This document shows, in pieces, positions 25,169 to 34,244 of a stretch of 64,000 nucleotides of DNA. Made by a program: the position numbers and the translations under genes. Position 1 is the stretch's first letter; each line of letters begins with the position of its first letter. This stretch comes from JAGPUQ01 sp049325095 (lineage in GTDB: Bacteria > Pseudomonadota > Gammaproteobacteria > Pseudomonadales > Porticoccaceae), in NCBI GenBank assembly GCA_049325095.1, contig JBMOPO010000018.1, positions 62,001-126,000 on the forward strand, in the 5' to 3' direction. The notes under the pieces are model-generated. The model had not been told where the DNA came from and did no database searches. It saw only the letters and a program-made list of their open reading frames with translations.

Positions 25169-26647
25169 ATGCCGCGGGAGATCGAGATCAAGCTGGGCCT
25201 GCCGCCCGACGCGGCGGTCCGGGTGCGCGACCACCCGCTGCTGCAGGGGCCCGCGGAGCCGGACCGGCGGCTGGTCAGCACCTACTACGATACGCCCGAC
25301 CTCAGGCTGTACCGGCGGGGCATCGCGCTGCGGGTCCGGGAGACCGGCGCCGGGCAGGTCCAAACGGTGAAATGTGCAGGTACCTGTGCCGGTGGTCTGT
25401 CCGACCGCCCGGAATGGGAGCAGCCCTGGTCCGGAGCCTTCGACTTCTCGGCCATCGACGACGCCCGCACCGCCCGCCGGCTGCGCGCCGCAGCCCCGCA
25501 CCTGGCGCCGGCCTTCGTCACCGATTTCCGGCGCGAAATGCGCGTGATCCGGCGCGACGGGGCGACCATCCGGGCGATGCTCGACCAGGGCGCGATCCGC
25601 GCGGGCGGCGCCGAAGAGCCGCTGTGCGAATTGGAACTGGAGTTGGAGGCCGGCCGCCCCGGGGACCTGCTCCGCCTGGCCCTGTCGCTGTCGGACACCC
25701 TGCCGCTGTGGCCGGAGGAGCGCAGCAAGGCAGAGCGCGGCTACCGCCTGTGGCGCGGGGCGGATCTCCCGGTCCCGGACGCGGGCCTGGCCGCGACCAT
25801 GCCGGCGGGCGCCGCCTTCCGCCAATTGGCCGGCGGCGCAGTGCACGCCTGGCAGGCCGGGGTGCGGCTGGCCGGGACGGATGCGGTGGAAGGCGTGCAT
25901 CAGGTGCGGGTGGCACTGCGCCGGCTGCGCTCGCTGTTGCGCCTGTTCGCCCCGGTGCTGCCCGCGGAATTCACCGCTGGCTGGCGGCGCCGGCTCGGCG
26001 ACAGCGCCCGCGCCCTGGGCGCCACCCGCGAACTCGACGTACTCTGCGACGAACTCCTGGCGCCGGCCGCCGGCGAAGTTGCCGAGGCCGCCTGGACCGC
26101 GGCGCTCTTGGTGCTGGATGCCGAGCGGCGCGACGCCCGCGCCCGCGCCGAGGCGGCCCTGGCGCCGGACCGGCAGGGGCGGCTGATACTCGAATTCCTG
26201 GCCGCGGCAACGGAGCTGGCCGAGGCCGACGGGTCCACCGATCTGGCCGCCCTGGCGGCGCAGCGCATGGATCGTCTGCGCCGGCGCCTGCGCCGGCGCG
26301 CCCGGGCCTTGCCGGCGGCCGATGCCGCCGCCTGGCACGCCCTGCGCATCGCCGCCAAGCGACTGCGCTACGGTCTGGATTTCTTCGCGCCGCTGTGGCC
26401 GCGCAAGGCGGTCGCCGAATATCGCCGGCGCCTGGCGCGCATCCAGCGGCGCCTGGGCCGCGTGCAGGACCTGGAGGCCGCCCGGCTGCGACTGGAGCAG
26501 CTTGCGTCTGAACATCCGGAGTGCGAAGTGGTGCAGTGTTGGCTGGCGCGGCACTATCGCAAGCGGGCGGCGAAGTGGTGCCGGGAAGCCTTGCAGGAGG
26601 TGCGCGGACTGCTGGCCCAACCCCGGCCCTGGCGGTCGCGCCACTGA
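25169..26647 (+). CDS. CYTH-CHAD domain protein (inorganic triphosphatase-like)
   Basis: A 492-residue fusion. The CYTH domain (about 1-200) has the EIEIKL signature at residues 4-9, STYYDTPDLRLYRRGIALRVR and CELELELEAG, the tunnel residues of triphosphate hydrolases such as E. coli YgiF. The CHAD domain (about 220-480) is His- and Arg-rich, with VHQVRVALRRLRSLLRLF, LGATRELDVL and HALRIAAKRLRYGLDFF, which is thought to bind polyphosphate. The ATG at 25169 follows GGTGGAGG. The frame is open far upstream across ffh, which is shadow. Confidence 0.9.
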   Translation: MPREIEIKLGLPPDAAVRVRDHPLLQGPAEPDRRLVSTYYDTPDLRLYRRGIALRVRETGAGQVQTVKCAGTCAGGLSDRPEWEQPWSGAFDFSAIDDARTARRLRAAAPHLAPAFVTDFRREMRVIRRDGATIRAMLDQGAIRAGGAEEPLCELELELEAGRPGDLLRLALSLSDTLPLWPEERSKAERGYRLWRGADLPVPDAGLAATMPAGAAFRQLAGGAVHAWQAGVRLAGTDAVEGVHQVRVALRRLRSLLRLFAPVLPAEFTAGWRRRLGDSARALGATRELDVLCDELLAPAAGEVAEAAWTAALLVLDAERRDARARAEAALAPDRQGRLILEFLAAATELAEADGSTDLAALAAQRMDRLRRRLRRRARALPAADAAAWHALRIAAKRLRYGLDFFAPLWPRKAVAEYRRRLARIQRRLGRVQDLEAARLRLEQLASEHPECEVVQCWLARHYRKRAAKWCREALQEVRGLLAQPRPWRSRH

Positions 26648-26664
26648 GCGCCGCGGGGCAGCGC

Positions 26665-26762
26665 CGCATCGAACATCAAACGCGCAAGTGTTTGATGTTC
26701 GATGCGAGCTGCGGACCTGTGCCGCAGCGAAGCGAATTGAAAAAGCCCATAGAGGGGCTTTT
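26665..26762 (+). repeat. Structured intergenic element, distant relative of the 150-bp repeat (copy E)
   Basis: Between the CYTH-CHAD and sixA genes lie three consecutive hairpins: a perfect 17-bp stem (26665-26681 with 26690-26706, loop GCGCAAGT), a 7-bp stem (26708-26714 with 26722-26728) and a terminator-like stem (26741-26762). The big stem and loop resemble the third hairpin of copy B: ATCAAACGCGCAAGTG against ATCAAGCGCGCAAGGG, 13 of 16 identical. The element lies downstream of a stop codon in gene direction like the others, but lacks the inverted ends. Confidence 0.6.
26741..26762 (+). terminator. Hairpin resembling a bidirectional terminator before sixA
   Basis: AAAAGCCC (26741-26748) pairs with GGGCTTTT (26755-26762), loop ATAGAG. 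The T run is short and part of the stem, and the same is true on the opposite strand. It could end CYTH-CHAD transcripts partially; sixA starts 28 bp later. Confidence 0.45.
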
Positions 26763-26789
26763 CGACAGCCTGATAGCGGAGGAAAACCC

Positions 26790-27242
26790 ATGGAGCTGTT
26801 GCTGTGGCGTCATGCAGAGGCGGCCGAGGGCGCTGTGGATCTCGCCCGCGAACTCACCGCCCGGGGCCGGCGCCAGGCCCGCCAGATGGCGCACTGGCTG
26901 GACCGCCACGGGCCGCCGGGCCTGGAGGTGTGGTGCAGCCCGGCGGTGCGGGCGCAGCAGACCGCGGCGGCCCTCGGCCGCGACGCCCGCACCCTGGACG
27001 CCCTGGCGCCGGGAGCGGACGCGGCGGCACTCCTGGCCGCCACCCCCTGGCCCGATGCCGACGCGGCCTGGCTGCTGGTCGGCCATCAGCCGGCGCTGGG
27101 GCGGCTGGCGGCGCTGGTGCTCACCGGCCGCGAGGCGGACTGGAGCATCCGCAGGGGCGCCGTCTGGTGGCTGCGCAGCCGGCAGCGCGGCGGCATCTGG
27201 CAGGCCGGCATCTACTGCGTACAGACCCCGGAATTGCTCTGA
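26790..27242 (+). CDS. sixA: Phosphohistidine phosphatase SixA
   Basis: A 150-residue histidine phosphatase. The RHG-type motif is LLWRHAEA with catalytic His8; the second arginine is in TARGRRQAR and the second histidine in LLVGHQPALGRLA. SixA removes phosphate from phosphohistidines such as that of PtsO/NPr in E. coli. A GGAGG-like site (AGCGGAGG) precedes the ATG. The TGA at 27240 is the first codon of repeat copy C. Confidence 0.9.
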   Translation: MELLLWRHAEAAEGAVDLARELTARGRRQARQMAHWLDRHGPPGLEVWCSPAVRAQQTAAALGRDARTLDALAPGADAAALLAATPWPDADAAWLLVGHQPALGRLAALVLTGREADWSIRRGAVWWLRSRQRGGIWQAGIYCVQTPELL

Positions 27243-27393
27243 GCCGGTGAATTTTTTCAAGCTTGAAGCCCGGCCAGGGATGGCCGGTCGCGGATCGAGC
27301 ACGCCAGTGCTTGATCCGCGCGAGCCAGTCCGGGCGTGTACCGGACTGGCGACGGAAGAAATGCACAGGGCGTGCATGCTTCACGAACTCCGA
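27240..27393 (+). repeat. Structured stop-codon-abutting repeat, copy C (154 bp)
   Basis: It begins with the sixA TGA and reads TGAGCCGGTGAATTTTTTC, then the four hairpins in the standard order. The second-from-last stem is GCCAGTCCGG/CCGGACTGGC, a paired change relative to copies A and D. The last hairpin is damaged on one side (AAGAAATGCAC against GTGCATGCTT). The inverted end is 27380-27393. It sits in the convergent space between sixA and topA. Confidence 0.88.
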
Positions 27394-27502
27394 CCCGCGG
27401 CGGATCGACCGCGGCCGACATCGAACCCGGCGCCACGGACGCGACCGCTGCGGGTGGCGCAGGACTGGTTCGACTACCGCGACGCCCCCGGCGGGGCGGC
27501 GC

Positions 27503-30106
27503 TCACTTGCGCCGGTCGGCGATGACCCAGCGCCCGTCCCGGTAATCGGCGCGCCAGCCGGTGGCCTTGCCGTCGACTTCGGTCTGCACGTACTGGGTGC
27601 CGGTCTTGCGGCTGAAGCGGATCACCGCGGGGTTGCCGTCCGGGTCCCGGGTCGGGGCCTCCAGCAGATAATGGTACTTGGGATCCAGTTCATCGCGGTG
27701 GGGAAGCAGTTCCTCGACCAGGGGGGCGCGGGTCTCGCGATGCCTGGGAAACTGACTGGCGGCGAGAAACAGGCCCGCCGCGCCATCCCGCAACACGTAG
27801 TGGTCGTCGACCTTGGCGCAGCGCAACTCGGGCATGGGCACGGGCGGCACCTTGGGCGGCGCCGGCTGGCCGTTGCGCAGCAGCTTGCGCGTGTTGCCGC
27901 AAGCGGCCGAGGTACAGCCGAAGTATTTGCCGAAGCGCCCGGTCTTGAGACGCATGTCGCTGCCGCACTTGTCGCATTCGATCACCGGTCCCTCGTAGCC
28001 CTTGATGCGGAAACTGCCGGTTTCGAGCTGGTAGCCCGGACAATCGGGACTGGCGCCGCAGATGTGGATACGGGTGTGCTCGTCGACCAGGTAGCCGTCC
28101 ATGCTGCTGTGGCAGAGTGCGCAGCGGCGTTTGTGGAGCAGCAGGCGCGACTCCGCCTCATCGTCGGCGCCGACCGGAATCACCTCCTCGTCGGGAATCA
28201 GGTTGCGGGTTCCCTTGCAGCGCTCCTTGGGCGGCAGCGAGTAGCCGGAGCAGCCCAGGAACACGCCGGTGCTGCCGGTGCGAATCTGCATGGGTCGCCC
28301 GCATTGGGGACAAGGAATCTCCGTCTCCACCACGGCGTTGGGGCGCATGCCGCCGGCGCCGGAGCGGGCGGCCGCGAGCCTTTGGGTGAAGCCGCCATAG
28401 AAGCGGTCCAGCACCTCGCGCCAGTCGATCTCACCCTCGGCGATCCGGTCCAACTGCTCTTCCATGCTGGCGGTGAAGCCGTAGTCCATCAGGTCGGCGA
28501 AACTCTCCTCCAGCCGGCTGGTGACGATGTCGCCGATCTTTTCGGCGTGGAAGCGGCGGTTTTCGAGGCGCACGTAACCGCGTTCCTGGATGGTGGAGAT
28601 GATCGCCGCATAGGTCGACGGGCGGCCGATGCCGAGCTTTTCCAGTTCCCGCACCAGGCTGGCCTCGGTGAACCGCGGCGGCGGCTTGGTGAAGTGCTGC
28701 TGGGGGAGCAGCTCGAGCAGCTCGAGGGTTTCACCCACCGCGAACTCGGGCAATTCCACATCGTCCTTGTTGCGCAGTGCCGGCAGGGCGCGGAGAAACC
28801 CGTCGAACACCACCACCCGGCCGCGGGCGCGCAGCTCGTAGTCGCCCGCGACCACGGTAACGCCGGTGCTGGTGAACCGGGCCGGCGGCATCTGGCAGGC
28901 GACGAACTGCTGCCAGATCATCTGGTAGAGGCGGCGGGCGTCCTGATCAACCCCGGCGAGCCCGTCCTCCGTCACCGCCACCGACGACGGCCGGATCGCC
29001 TCGTGGGCCTCCTGGGCGCCCGCCCTGGAGCTGTAGCGGTTCGGCTGCGGGGGGAGGTAATCGCTGCCGTACCGAGCGCCGATCAACTGCCGGCAGGCGG
29101 CGACCGCATCGGCGCTGAGATTGGTCGAGTCGGTGCGCATGTAGGTGATGTGGCCCGCCTCGTAGAGCCGCTGCGCCAGGGTCATGGTCTTCTTGACCCC
29201 AAAGCCGAGCCGGGTACTCGCCGCCTGTTGCAGGGTCGAGGTGGTGAAGGGCGCCGGCGGCCGCGTCTGGGTGGGGCTGTCCTCCCGCTCGGCGACCCGA
29301 AACTGCGCTGTGCGCAGCCCGGCGACGAACCGCGCCGATTCCTCGGCGCTGGTGGGCCGGTACGGCGCGCCGGCGACCTTGCGCACCTCGAATCTGGCGC
29401 TCGCGCCGCTCGCCTTGGCCAGATCGGCATGCAGCGTCCAGTACTCTTCCGGCGTGAAGGCGCGGATTTCCTTTTCCCGCTCCACGATCAGCTTGACCGC
29501 CACCGACTGCACCCGCCCCGCGGACAGCCCGCGCGCGATCTTCTCCCACAGCAGCGGCGACACCATGAAGCCCACCACCCGGTCGAGGAACCGCCGCGCC
29601 TGCTGGGCATTGACCCGGTTGAGGTCGAGATCGCCGGGCTTGGCGAAGGCCTCGCGGATCGCCTTCTGGGTGATTTCGTTGAACACCACGCGGCGAAAGC
29701 GCGCCGCGTCGCCGCCGATCAACTCGCGCAGGTGCCAGGCGATGGCCTCACCCTCCCGATCCAGGTCGGTGGCCAGATAGACGGCCTCGGCCGACCGCGC
29801 GGCGCGGCGGAGCTCTTCGACCACCTTCTCCTTGCCGGGCAACACCTGGTAATCGGCCCGCCAGCCGTGTTCCGGATCTATGCCCATGCGCCGCACCAGC
29901 GTCTGCTGGCGCTGGGTTTCGGCCGCCCCGGCGGCGTTCCCGGCAGCCCCGCGCCGCGCGCCTCCGCGGGCCGGTCGGGCGCCGCCGCCGGTGGGCAGAT
30001 CGCGGATGTGGCCGACGCTGGACTTGACCACGAAGTCCTTGCCCAGGTACTTGTTGATGGTCTTCGCCTTGGCCGGCGACTCCACTATAACCAAAGACTT
30101 GCCCAT
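27503..30106 (-). CDS. topA: DNA topoisomerase I
   Basis: An 867-residue type IA topoisomerase that relaxes negative supercoils. It begins MGKSLVIVESPAKAKTINKY (Toprim). The acidic triad region is YLATDLDREGEAIAWHL, and the active-site Tyr is in ITYMRTDSTNLS. The C-terminal part has three four-cysteine zinc ribbons (CPQCGRPM, CALCHSSM and CDKCGSDMRL with CGN). An Ala/Gly/Arg-rich insert of about 25 residues interrupts the Toprim domain after residue 40. The ATG at 30106 was chosen by homology; a good promoter lies 59 bp upstream. Confidence 0.96.
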   Translation of the reverse strand: MGKSLVIVESPAKAKTINKYLGKDFVVKSSVGHIRDLPTGGGARPARGGARRGAAGNAAGAAETQRQQTLVRRMGIDPEHGWRADYQVLPGKEKVVEELRRAARSAEAVYLATDLDREGEAIAWHLRELIGGDAARFRRVVFNEITQKAIREAFAKPGDLDLNRVNAQQARRFLDRVVGFMVSPLLWEKIARGLSAGRVQSVAVKLIVEREKEIRAFTPEEYWTLHADLAKASGASARFEVRKVAGAPYRPTSAEESARFVAGLRTAQFRVAEREDSPTQTRPPAPFTTSTLQQAASTRLGFGVKKTMTLAQRLYEAGHITYMRTDSTNLSADAVAACRQLIGARYGSDYLPPQPNRYSSRAGAQEAHEAIRPSSVAVTEDGLAGVDQDARRLYQMIWQQFVACQMPPARFTSTGVTVVAGDYELRARGRVVVFDGFLRALPALRNKDDVELPEFAVGETLELLELLPQQHFTKPPPRFTEASLVRELEKLGIGRPSTYAAIISTIQERGYVRLENRRFHAEKIGDIVTSRLEESFADLMDYGFTASMEEQLDRIAEGEIDWREVLDRFYGGFTQRLAAARSGAGGMRPNAVVETEIPCPQCGRPMQIRTGSTGVFLGCSGYSLPPKERCKGTRNLIPDEEVIPVGADDEAESRLLLHKRRCALCHSSMDGYLVDEHTRIHICGASPDCPGYQLETGSFRIKGYEGPVIECDKCGSDMRLKTGRFGKYFGCTSAACGNTRKLLRNGQPAPPKVPPVPMPELRCAKVDDHYVLRDGAAGLFLAASQFPRHRETRAPLVEELLPHRDELDPKYHYLLEAPTRDPDGNPAVIRFSRKTGTQYVQTEVDGKATGWRADYRDGRWVIADRRK

Positions 30107-30164
30107 TAAACCTGCCAAATTGGTTGATGAGTTTTCGGCAATGGCGCCCGATCGAAGGCGAGCA

Positions 30165-30193
30165 TATATACGGGCTACACCAGCGGGGGTCAA
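30165..30193 (-). promoter_or_regulatory. Sigma-70 promoter of topA
   Basis: On the minus strand TTGACC (30193-30188), 17-bp spacer and TATATA (30170-30165). It lies 59 bp upstream of the topA ATG and gives a leader of about 50 nt. The stress-protein gene starts on the opposite strand at 30289, so the promoters diverge. Confidence 0.8.
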
Positions 30194-30288
30194 CCCGAAC
30201 CTCCGGGGTTCCGCCGCCGGCACCCGCGGTTGCGCGGCGCGGCAAAGCCGCTACACTGGCCCCTCTGGTCGGCGCCGAGAGAGCTTCA

Positions 30289-30738
30289 GTGGCGGTCTAC
30301 AGACACGTGCTGGTGGGGTTGGATCTTTCGCCGGAATCGCGCCAGGTCATGCGCCGGGTGCAACAATTGCTGGGCGAGAGCGACGCGCGGATCTCCCTGG
30401 TGCACGTCCAGGAACCGCTGTCGTTCGCCTACGGCGGGGATATCCCCATGGATCTCGGCCAGCTCCAGGTGCGGCTCGAGGAGCAGGCCCGGGAACGACT
30501 GCTGGTGCTGGCGAAGGAGAACGGTTTCGAGCGCGCCCAGTGTCATGTGCTGATCGGGCAGCCGGCCCATGAAATGCACCGCTTCGCGCGGGAGAACGGC
30601 GTCGATCTGGCCGTGGTCGGCAGTTACGGGCGCCACGGGCTGACCCTGATCTTCGGTTCCACCGCCAACGGCGTACTGCACGGCGCGACCTGCGATGTCC
30701 TGGCGGTGCGCATCCAGCCGGAGAAGACCGCAACCTGA
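30289..30738 (+). CDS. Universal stress protein (UspA family)
   Basis: A 149-residue UspA-type protein beginning AVYRHVLVGLDLSPES. The nucleotide-binding-like motif G-2X-G-9X-G(S/T) is recognisable near the C-terminus in VVGSYGRHGLTLIFGSTANG, ending VLAVRIQ. The start is taken as GTG at 30289, where homology begins; the ribosome-binding site is weak. USP proteins are cytoplasmic stress survival factors of unclear biochemistry. It is 20 bp upstream of slt. Confidence 0.88.
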   Translation: MAVYRHVLVGLDLSPESRQVMRRVQQLLGESDARISLVHVQEPLSFAYGGDIPMDLGQLQVRLEEQARERLLVLAKENGFERAQCHVLIGQPAHEMHRFARENGVDLAVVGSYGRHGLTLIFGSTANGVLHGATCDVLAVRIQPEKTAT

Positions 30739-30758
30739 GCAAGCGCCGGGCATCCCAG

Positions 30759-32729
30759 GTGATCAGGACCCTGCTCGTCGCGCTGCGCCCGGCCGCCCGC
30801 CACTGCGGCCCGCTGTTGCTGGCCCTGGCCACGCTGCCCGGTGCGGGCCCTGCGGCCGCCGGTGCCGACACCCTGGACCAGCAGCGCCAGGCCTACCGCG
30901 CCGCGCGGGCGGCCTGGAGCGCGGGCGATCGCGCGACCTTCGCCCGCCTGTCCGATGCCCTGGTGGATTACCCGCTCCATCCCTATCTGGAGTTCGAACA
31001 CCTCCGCGGCGCGGCCTACGGCACTGCCCGCGACCGCATCGACCGCTTTCTCGCTGCGCTCGGCGACATGCCGCTGGCCAATCGCCTGCGCGCGCGGCTG
31101 CTCCGGGAGTTCTACGCCGAGCGCCGGTGGCAGGCATTCGCCGAATACCATGCCGACAGCGTCCGCACCGACGCGCTCGACTGCCAATACCAGGAGGCCC
31201 GCTACCACCTCGGGGAGCGCGCCGCCGCCATCGCCGAGGGCTTGCGGCTGTGGAACGTCGAACGCTCCCGCCCGGCCGAGTGCGACCCCCTGTTCGCCCT
31301 GCTCCGGCGCGAGGGGGCGCTGTCGGAACCCATCGTCTGGCAGCGCTTCGCCAAGGCGGTGCGCGCCGGCCAGCTGCACCTCGCCGGCTACCTGCAGCAG
31401 ATGGTCCACTCCGCCGCCGGGCAGTCGCTGGCGAGGCGCTATCTGGCCCTGTATCGCGACCCCGGGCTGCTCGCCGATTACCGCCTGCTGCCGGAAGCCG
31501 ACCCCGAGGTCGATCGATTGCTGGAACTGGCCCTGATCCGCGCCGCCCGCACTGATGCCGCCGCCGCCCTGCGCCACTGGCGCCATTACGATGCCGCCCG
31601 GGAATTCGAGGCCGCGGCCCGCGCCCGGATCGCCTCGGCCATCGCCCGGGGCCTCTACGAACAGGATCGGCCGGAGCTGTTTGCAGAGGTCGTGGCGCGG
31701 CACGCCGATCTGCTGGACGATGCTTTTCACGAATGGCTGCTGCGCCGCAGGGTCGCCGCCGGCGACTGGAGCGCGCTCGCCGCCGCCATCGACAGCCTGC
31801 CGGAAGCCCTGCGCGGCGAACCCGAGTGGCGCTACTGGCGGGCCCGGAGCGCGATGCTCACCGGGCGGGAGCGCACCGCAGTCGAAGCCGCGCTCGGCGA
31901 GCTTTCGACCCAGCGCAGCTTCTACGGCTTTCTGGCCAGCGACTGGCTGAACCGCGACTATCAGATGGCGCAGCGTCCCGCCGCGCCGGATGAGGCCGCC
32001 CTGGAGGCGCTGGCTTCGCGGCCGGCGCTGCTGCGGGTTCGCGAACTGCTCCACCACGGCCAGGAGCTGGATGCGGCGCGCGAATGGTGGCGGGCGACGC
32101 GCGGCCTGAGCGAAGCGGAATGGGCGCTCGCCGGGCACCTGGCCCACCGCTGGGGGTGGCACTACCAGGCGATCCTGGCCATGGTCCGGGCGAGCCGCTG
32201 GGACGATCTCGACGTCAGATTCCCGCTGGTGCATCGCGACCAGTTCGCTGCCCACGCCGGGCGCAACGCCCTCCCCATGCCCCTGGCGCTGGCGGTGGCC
32301 CGCCAGGAAAGCGCCTTCCGCGCCGATGCGATTTCCCCGGCCGGCGCCCGCGGCCTGATGCAGCTCATGCCGGCCACCGCGAACGAGGTCGCGCGCCGCC
32401 ACGGCATCGCCTATCGCGCCCAACACCAGTTGTTCGATGCCGGCGTCAATATCCACCTCGGAACCCGGTATTATCGCGACATGCTGGACCGCTTCCACGA
32501 CAATCGCATCCTCGCCACGGCCGCCTACAACGCCGGGCCGGGGCGGGTCAGGCAGTGGTTGGCGCGCAGCGGCGGCAGGCTGCCGTTCGATGCCTGGATC
32601 GAGGCCATCCCCTTCCTCGAAACCCGCAACTACGTGCAGAACGTGCTGGCCTTTTCCGCGATTTACGCCCACCGCCTGGGCAGTCGCGAGCGCATCCTGA
32701 GCCCCAGGGAGCGCGAGCAACCGCTCTGA
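30759..32729 (+). CDS. slt: Soluble lytic murein transglycosylase
   Basis: A 656-residue Slt70-type enzyme that cleaves peptidoglycan glycan strands in the periplasm, leaving 1,6-anhydro ends. A signal peptide (about 1-35, LLALATLPGAGPAAAGA) is followed by the superhelical alpha-solenoid U and L domains (about 40-450). The catalytic goose-lysozyme-like domain has the catalytic Glu in VARQESAFR and GLMQLMPATANEV, TAAYNAGPGRV and ETRNYVQNVL. The start is GTG. Its products feed NagZ, encoded 23 kb away. Confidence 0.93.
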   Translation: MIRTLLVALRPAARHCGPLLLALATLPGAGPAAAGADTLDQQRQAYRAARAAWSAGDRATFARLSDALVDYPLHPYLEFEHLRGAAYGTARDRIDRFLAALGDMPLANRLRARLLREFYAERRWQAFAEYHADSVRTDALDCQYQEARYHLGERAAAIAEGLRLWNVERSRPAECDPLFALLRREGALSEPIVWQRFAKAVRAGQLHLAGYLQQMVHSAAGQSLARRYLALYRDPGLLADYRLLPEADPEVDRLLELALIRAARTDAAAALRHWRHYDAAREFEAAARARIASAIARGLYEQDRPELFAEVVARHADLLDDAFHEWLLRRRVAAGDWSALAAAIDSLPEALRGEPEWRYWRARSAMLTGRERTAVEAALGELSTQRSFYGFLASDWLNRDYQMAQRPAAPDEAALEALASRPALLRVRELLHHGQELDAAREWWRATRGLSEAEWALAGHLAHRWGWHYQAILAMVRASRWDDLDVRFPLVHRDQFAAHAGRNALPMPLALAVARQESAFRADAISPAGARGLMQLMPATANEVARRHGIAYRAQHQLFDAGVNIHLGTRYYRDMLDRFHDNRILATAAYNAGPGRVRQWLARSGGRLPFDAWIEAIPFLETRNYVQNVLAFSAIYAHRLGSRERILSPREREQPL

Positions 32730-32808
32730 ACATGCCCGCTTCCCCACCCGACCACGCAAAGCCTCCCCGGCGCCCGGCACTGCGCTCCCCGACCCGGATG
32801 ACCCGCCC

Positions 32809-34137
32809 ATGGAAATCCTGATCCTCGCGCTGCTGATCCTGCTCAACGGCGCCTTCGCCATGTCCGAGATCGCCCTGGTGGCGGCCCGCCGCGCCCGCCT
32901 GACCCGGCTCGCCGAGGATGGCGACAGCGCCGCGGCGGTGGCCATCGAGCTGGGCGCCGACCCCACCAAGTTCATGTCCACGGTGCAGATCGGCATCACC
33001 TCGATCGGCATTCTCAACGGTATCGTCGGGGAATCCGCGCTGGCCGCCCCCTTCGCGCTCTGGCTGCAAGGCGTCGGCCTCGACCAGGACATCAGCGAGA
33101 TCGGCGCCACCGCACTGGTGGTGATCGTGATCACCTATGTCTCCATCGTCGCCGGAGAACTGGTACCCAAGCGCATCGCCCAGATCAATCCGGAGCGCGT
33201 CGCGCGGCTGGTGGCGCGGCCGATGCGCGCCCTGGCGGTAATCACCCGCCCCTTCGTCCATCTGCTCAGCCTCTCGACCCGCTTCATGCTGCGCCTGATC
33301 GGCCATCAGGACCTCTCGGCCGCGGTGGTCACCGAGGAGGAGATCCACGCCCTGCTCGACGAGGGCTCCCAGGCCGGTGTCATCGAAAAGTCCGAGCACC
33401 AGATGGTGCGCAACGTGTTCCGCCTCGACGAGCGCCAGATCGGTTCGCTGATGGTCCCGCGCGCCGACATCCTGTGGCTGGACGTGGAGCGCCCGCTGGC
33501 GGAAAACCTCGCCCGGATCGCGGACTCGGACCACTCCCGGTTTCCGGTCTGCCGGGGCGGACTGGGCGACATCCTGGGGGTCATTTCCGCCAAGCAGATC
33601 GTCCGCCAGACCCTGCATGGTGCGCCGGTCGACATCGAGTCCGGGCTGGCCGAGCCCACCTATGTCCCGGAATCCCTGTCCGGCATGGAACTGCTCGACC
33701 ACTTCCGGGTGTCGCGCTCCCAGATGGCGTTCGTGGTGGACGAATACGGCGAGATCCAGGGCCTAGTCACGCTGCGCGATGTCCTCGAGGCGGTCACCGG
33801 AGAGTTCGAGCCCTGGGATCAGGAAGAGGCCTGGGCAGTCCAGCGCGAGGATGGCTCCTGGCTGCTCGACGGCATGATCCCGATCCCCGAACTCAAGGAC
33901 CGCCTGGAACTCAAGTCCGTCCCGGAGGAAGACAAGGGCACCTATCACACCCTGAGCGGACTGATGATGTGGCTGCTCGGCCGGGTACCCCACACCGGGG
34001 ATGTCGGCATCTGGGAGCAGTGGCGGCTCGAGGTGGTCGACCTCGACGGCCGCCGCATCGACAAGGTGCTCGCCAGCCGGATACCGGGTTCCGGGGGCGA
34101 GGAGGAGAACCGCACCGAGGCCCGTGAATCGGCCTGA
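32809..34137 (+). CDS. Hemolysin/CorC-type CNNM transporter protein
   Basis: A 442-residue inner-membrane protein with the usual order: DUF21/CNNM membrane domain of four hydrophobic segments (about 1-180; STVQIGITSIGILNGI, VAGELVPKRIAQINPE), a CBS pair (about 200-335; MVPRADILWLDVE, FVVDEYGEIQGLVTLRDVLEA) and a CorC_HlyC C-terminal domain (340-430). Relatives are linked to Mg2+ or Co2+ efflux. It is followed on the same strand by the exchanger gene, so the two may act together on divalent cations. Confidence 0.9.
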   Translation: MEILILALLILLNGAFAMSEIALVAARRARLTRLAEDGDSAAAVAIELGADPTKFMSTVQIGITSIGILNGIVGESALAAPFALWLQGVGLDQDISEIGATALVVIVITYVSIVAGELVPKRIAQINPERVARLVARPMRALAVITRPFVHLLSLSTRFMLRLIGHQDLSAAVVTEEEIHALLDEGSQAGVIEKSEHQMVRNVFRLDERQIGSLMVPRADILWLDVERPLAENLARIADSDHSRFPVCRGGLGDILGVISAKQIVRQTLHGAPVDIESGLAEPTYVPESLSGMELLDHFRVSRSQMAFVVDEYGEIQGLVTLRDVLEAVTGEFEPWDQEEAWAVQREDGSWLLDGMIPIPELKDRLELKSVPEEDKGTYHTLSGLMMWLLGRVPHTGDVGIWEQWRLEVVDLDGRRIDKVLASRIPGSGGEEENRTEARESA

Positions 34138-34244
34138 TCCCGGCCGAGCAGGGTGCGGCGGCGGCGGGAATCCGGCCTGGCCAGCGCGACACCGCCACGG
34201 CCGCGCCGCCGGTTCCCGCCGGGCGCGCGGCGAGGAGTACCGGC

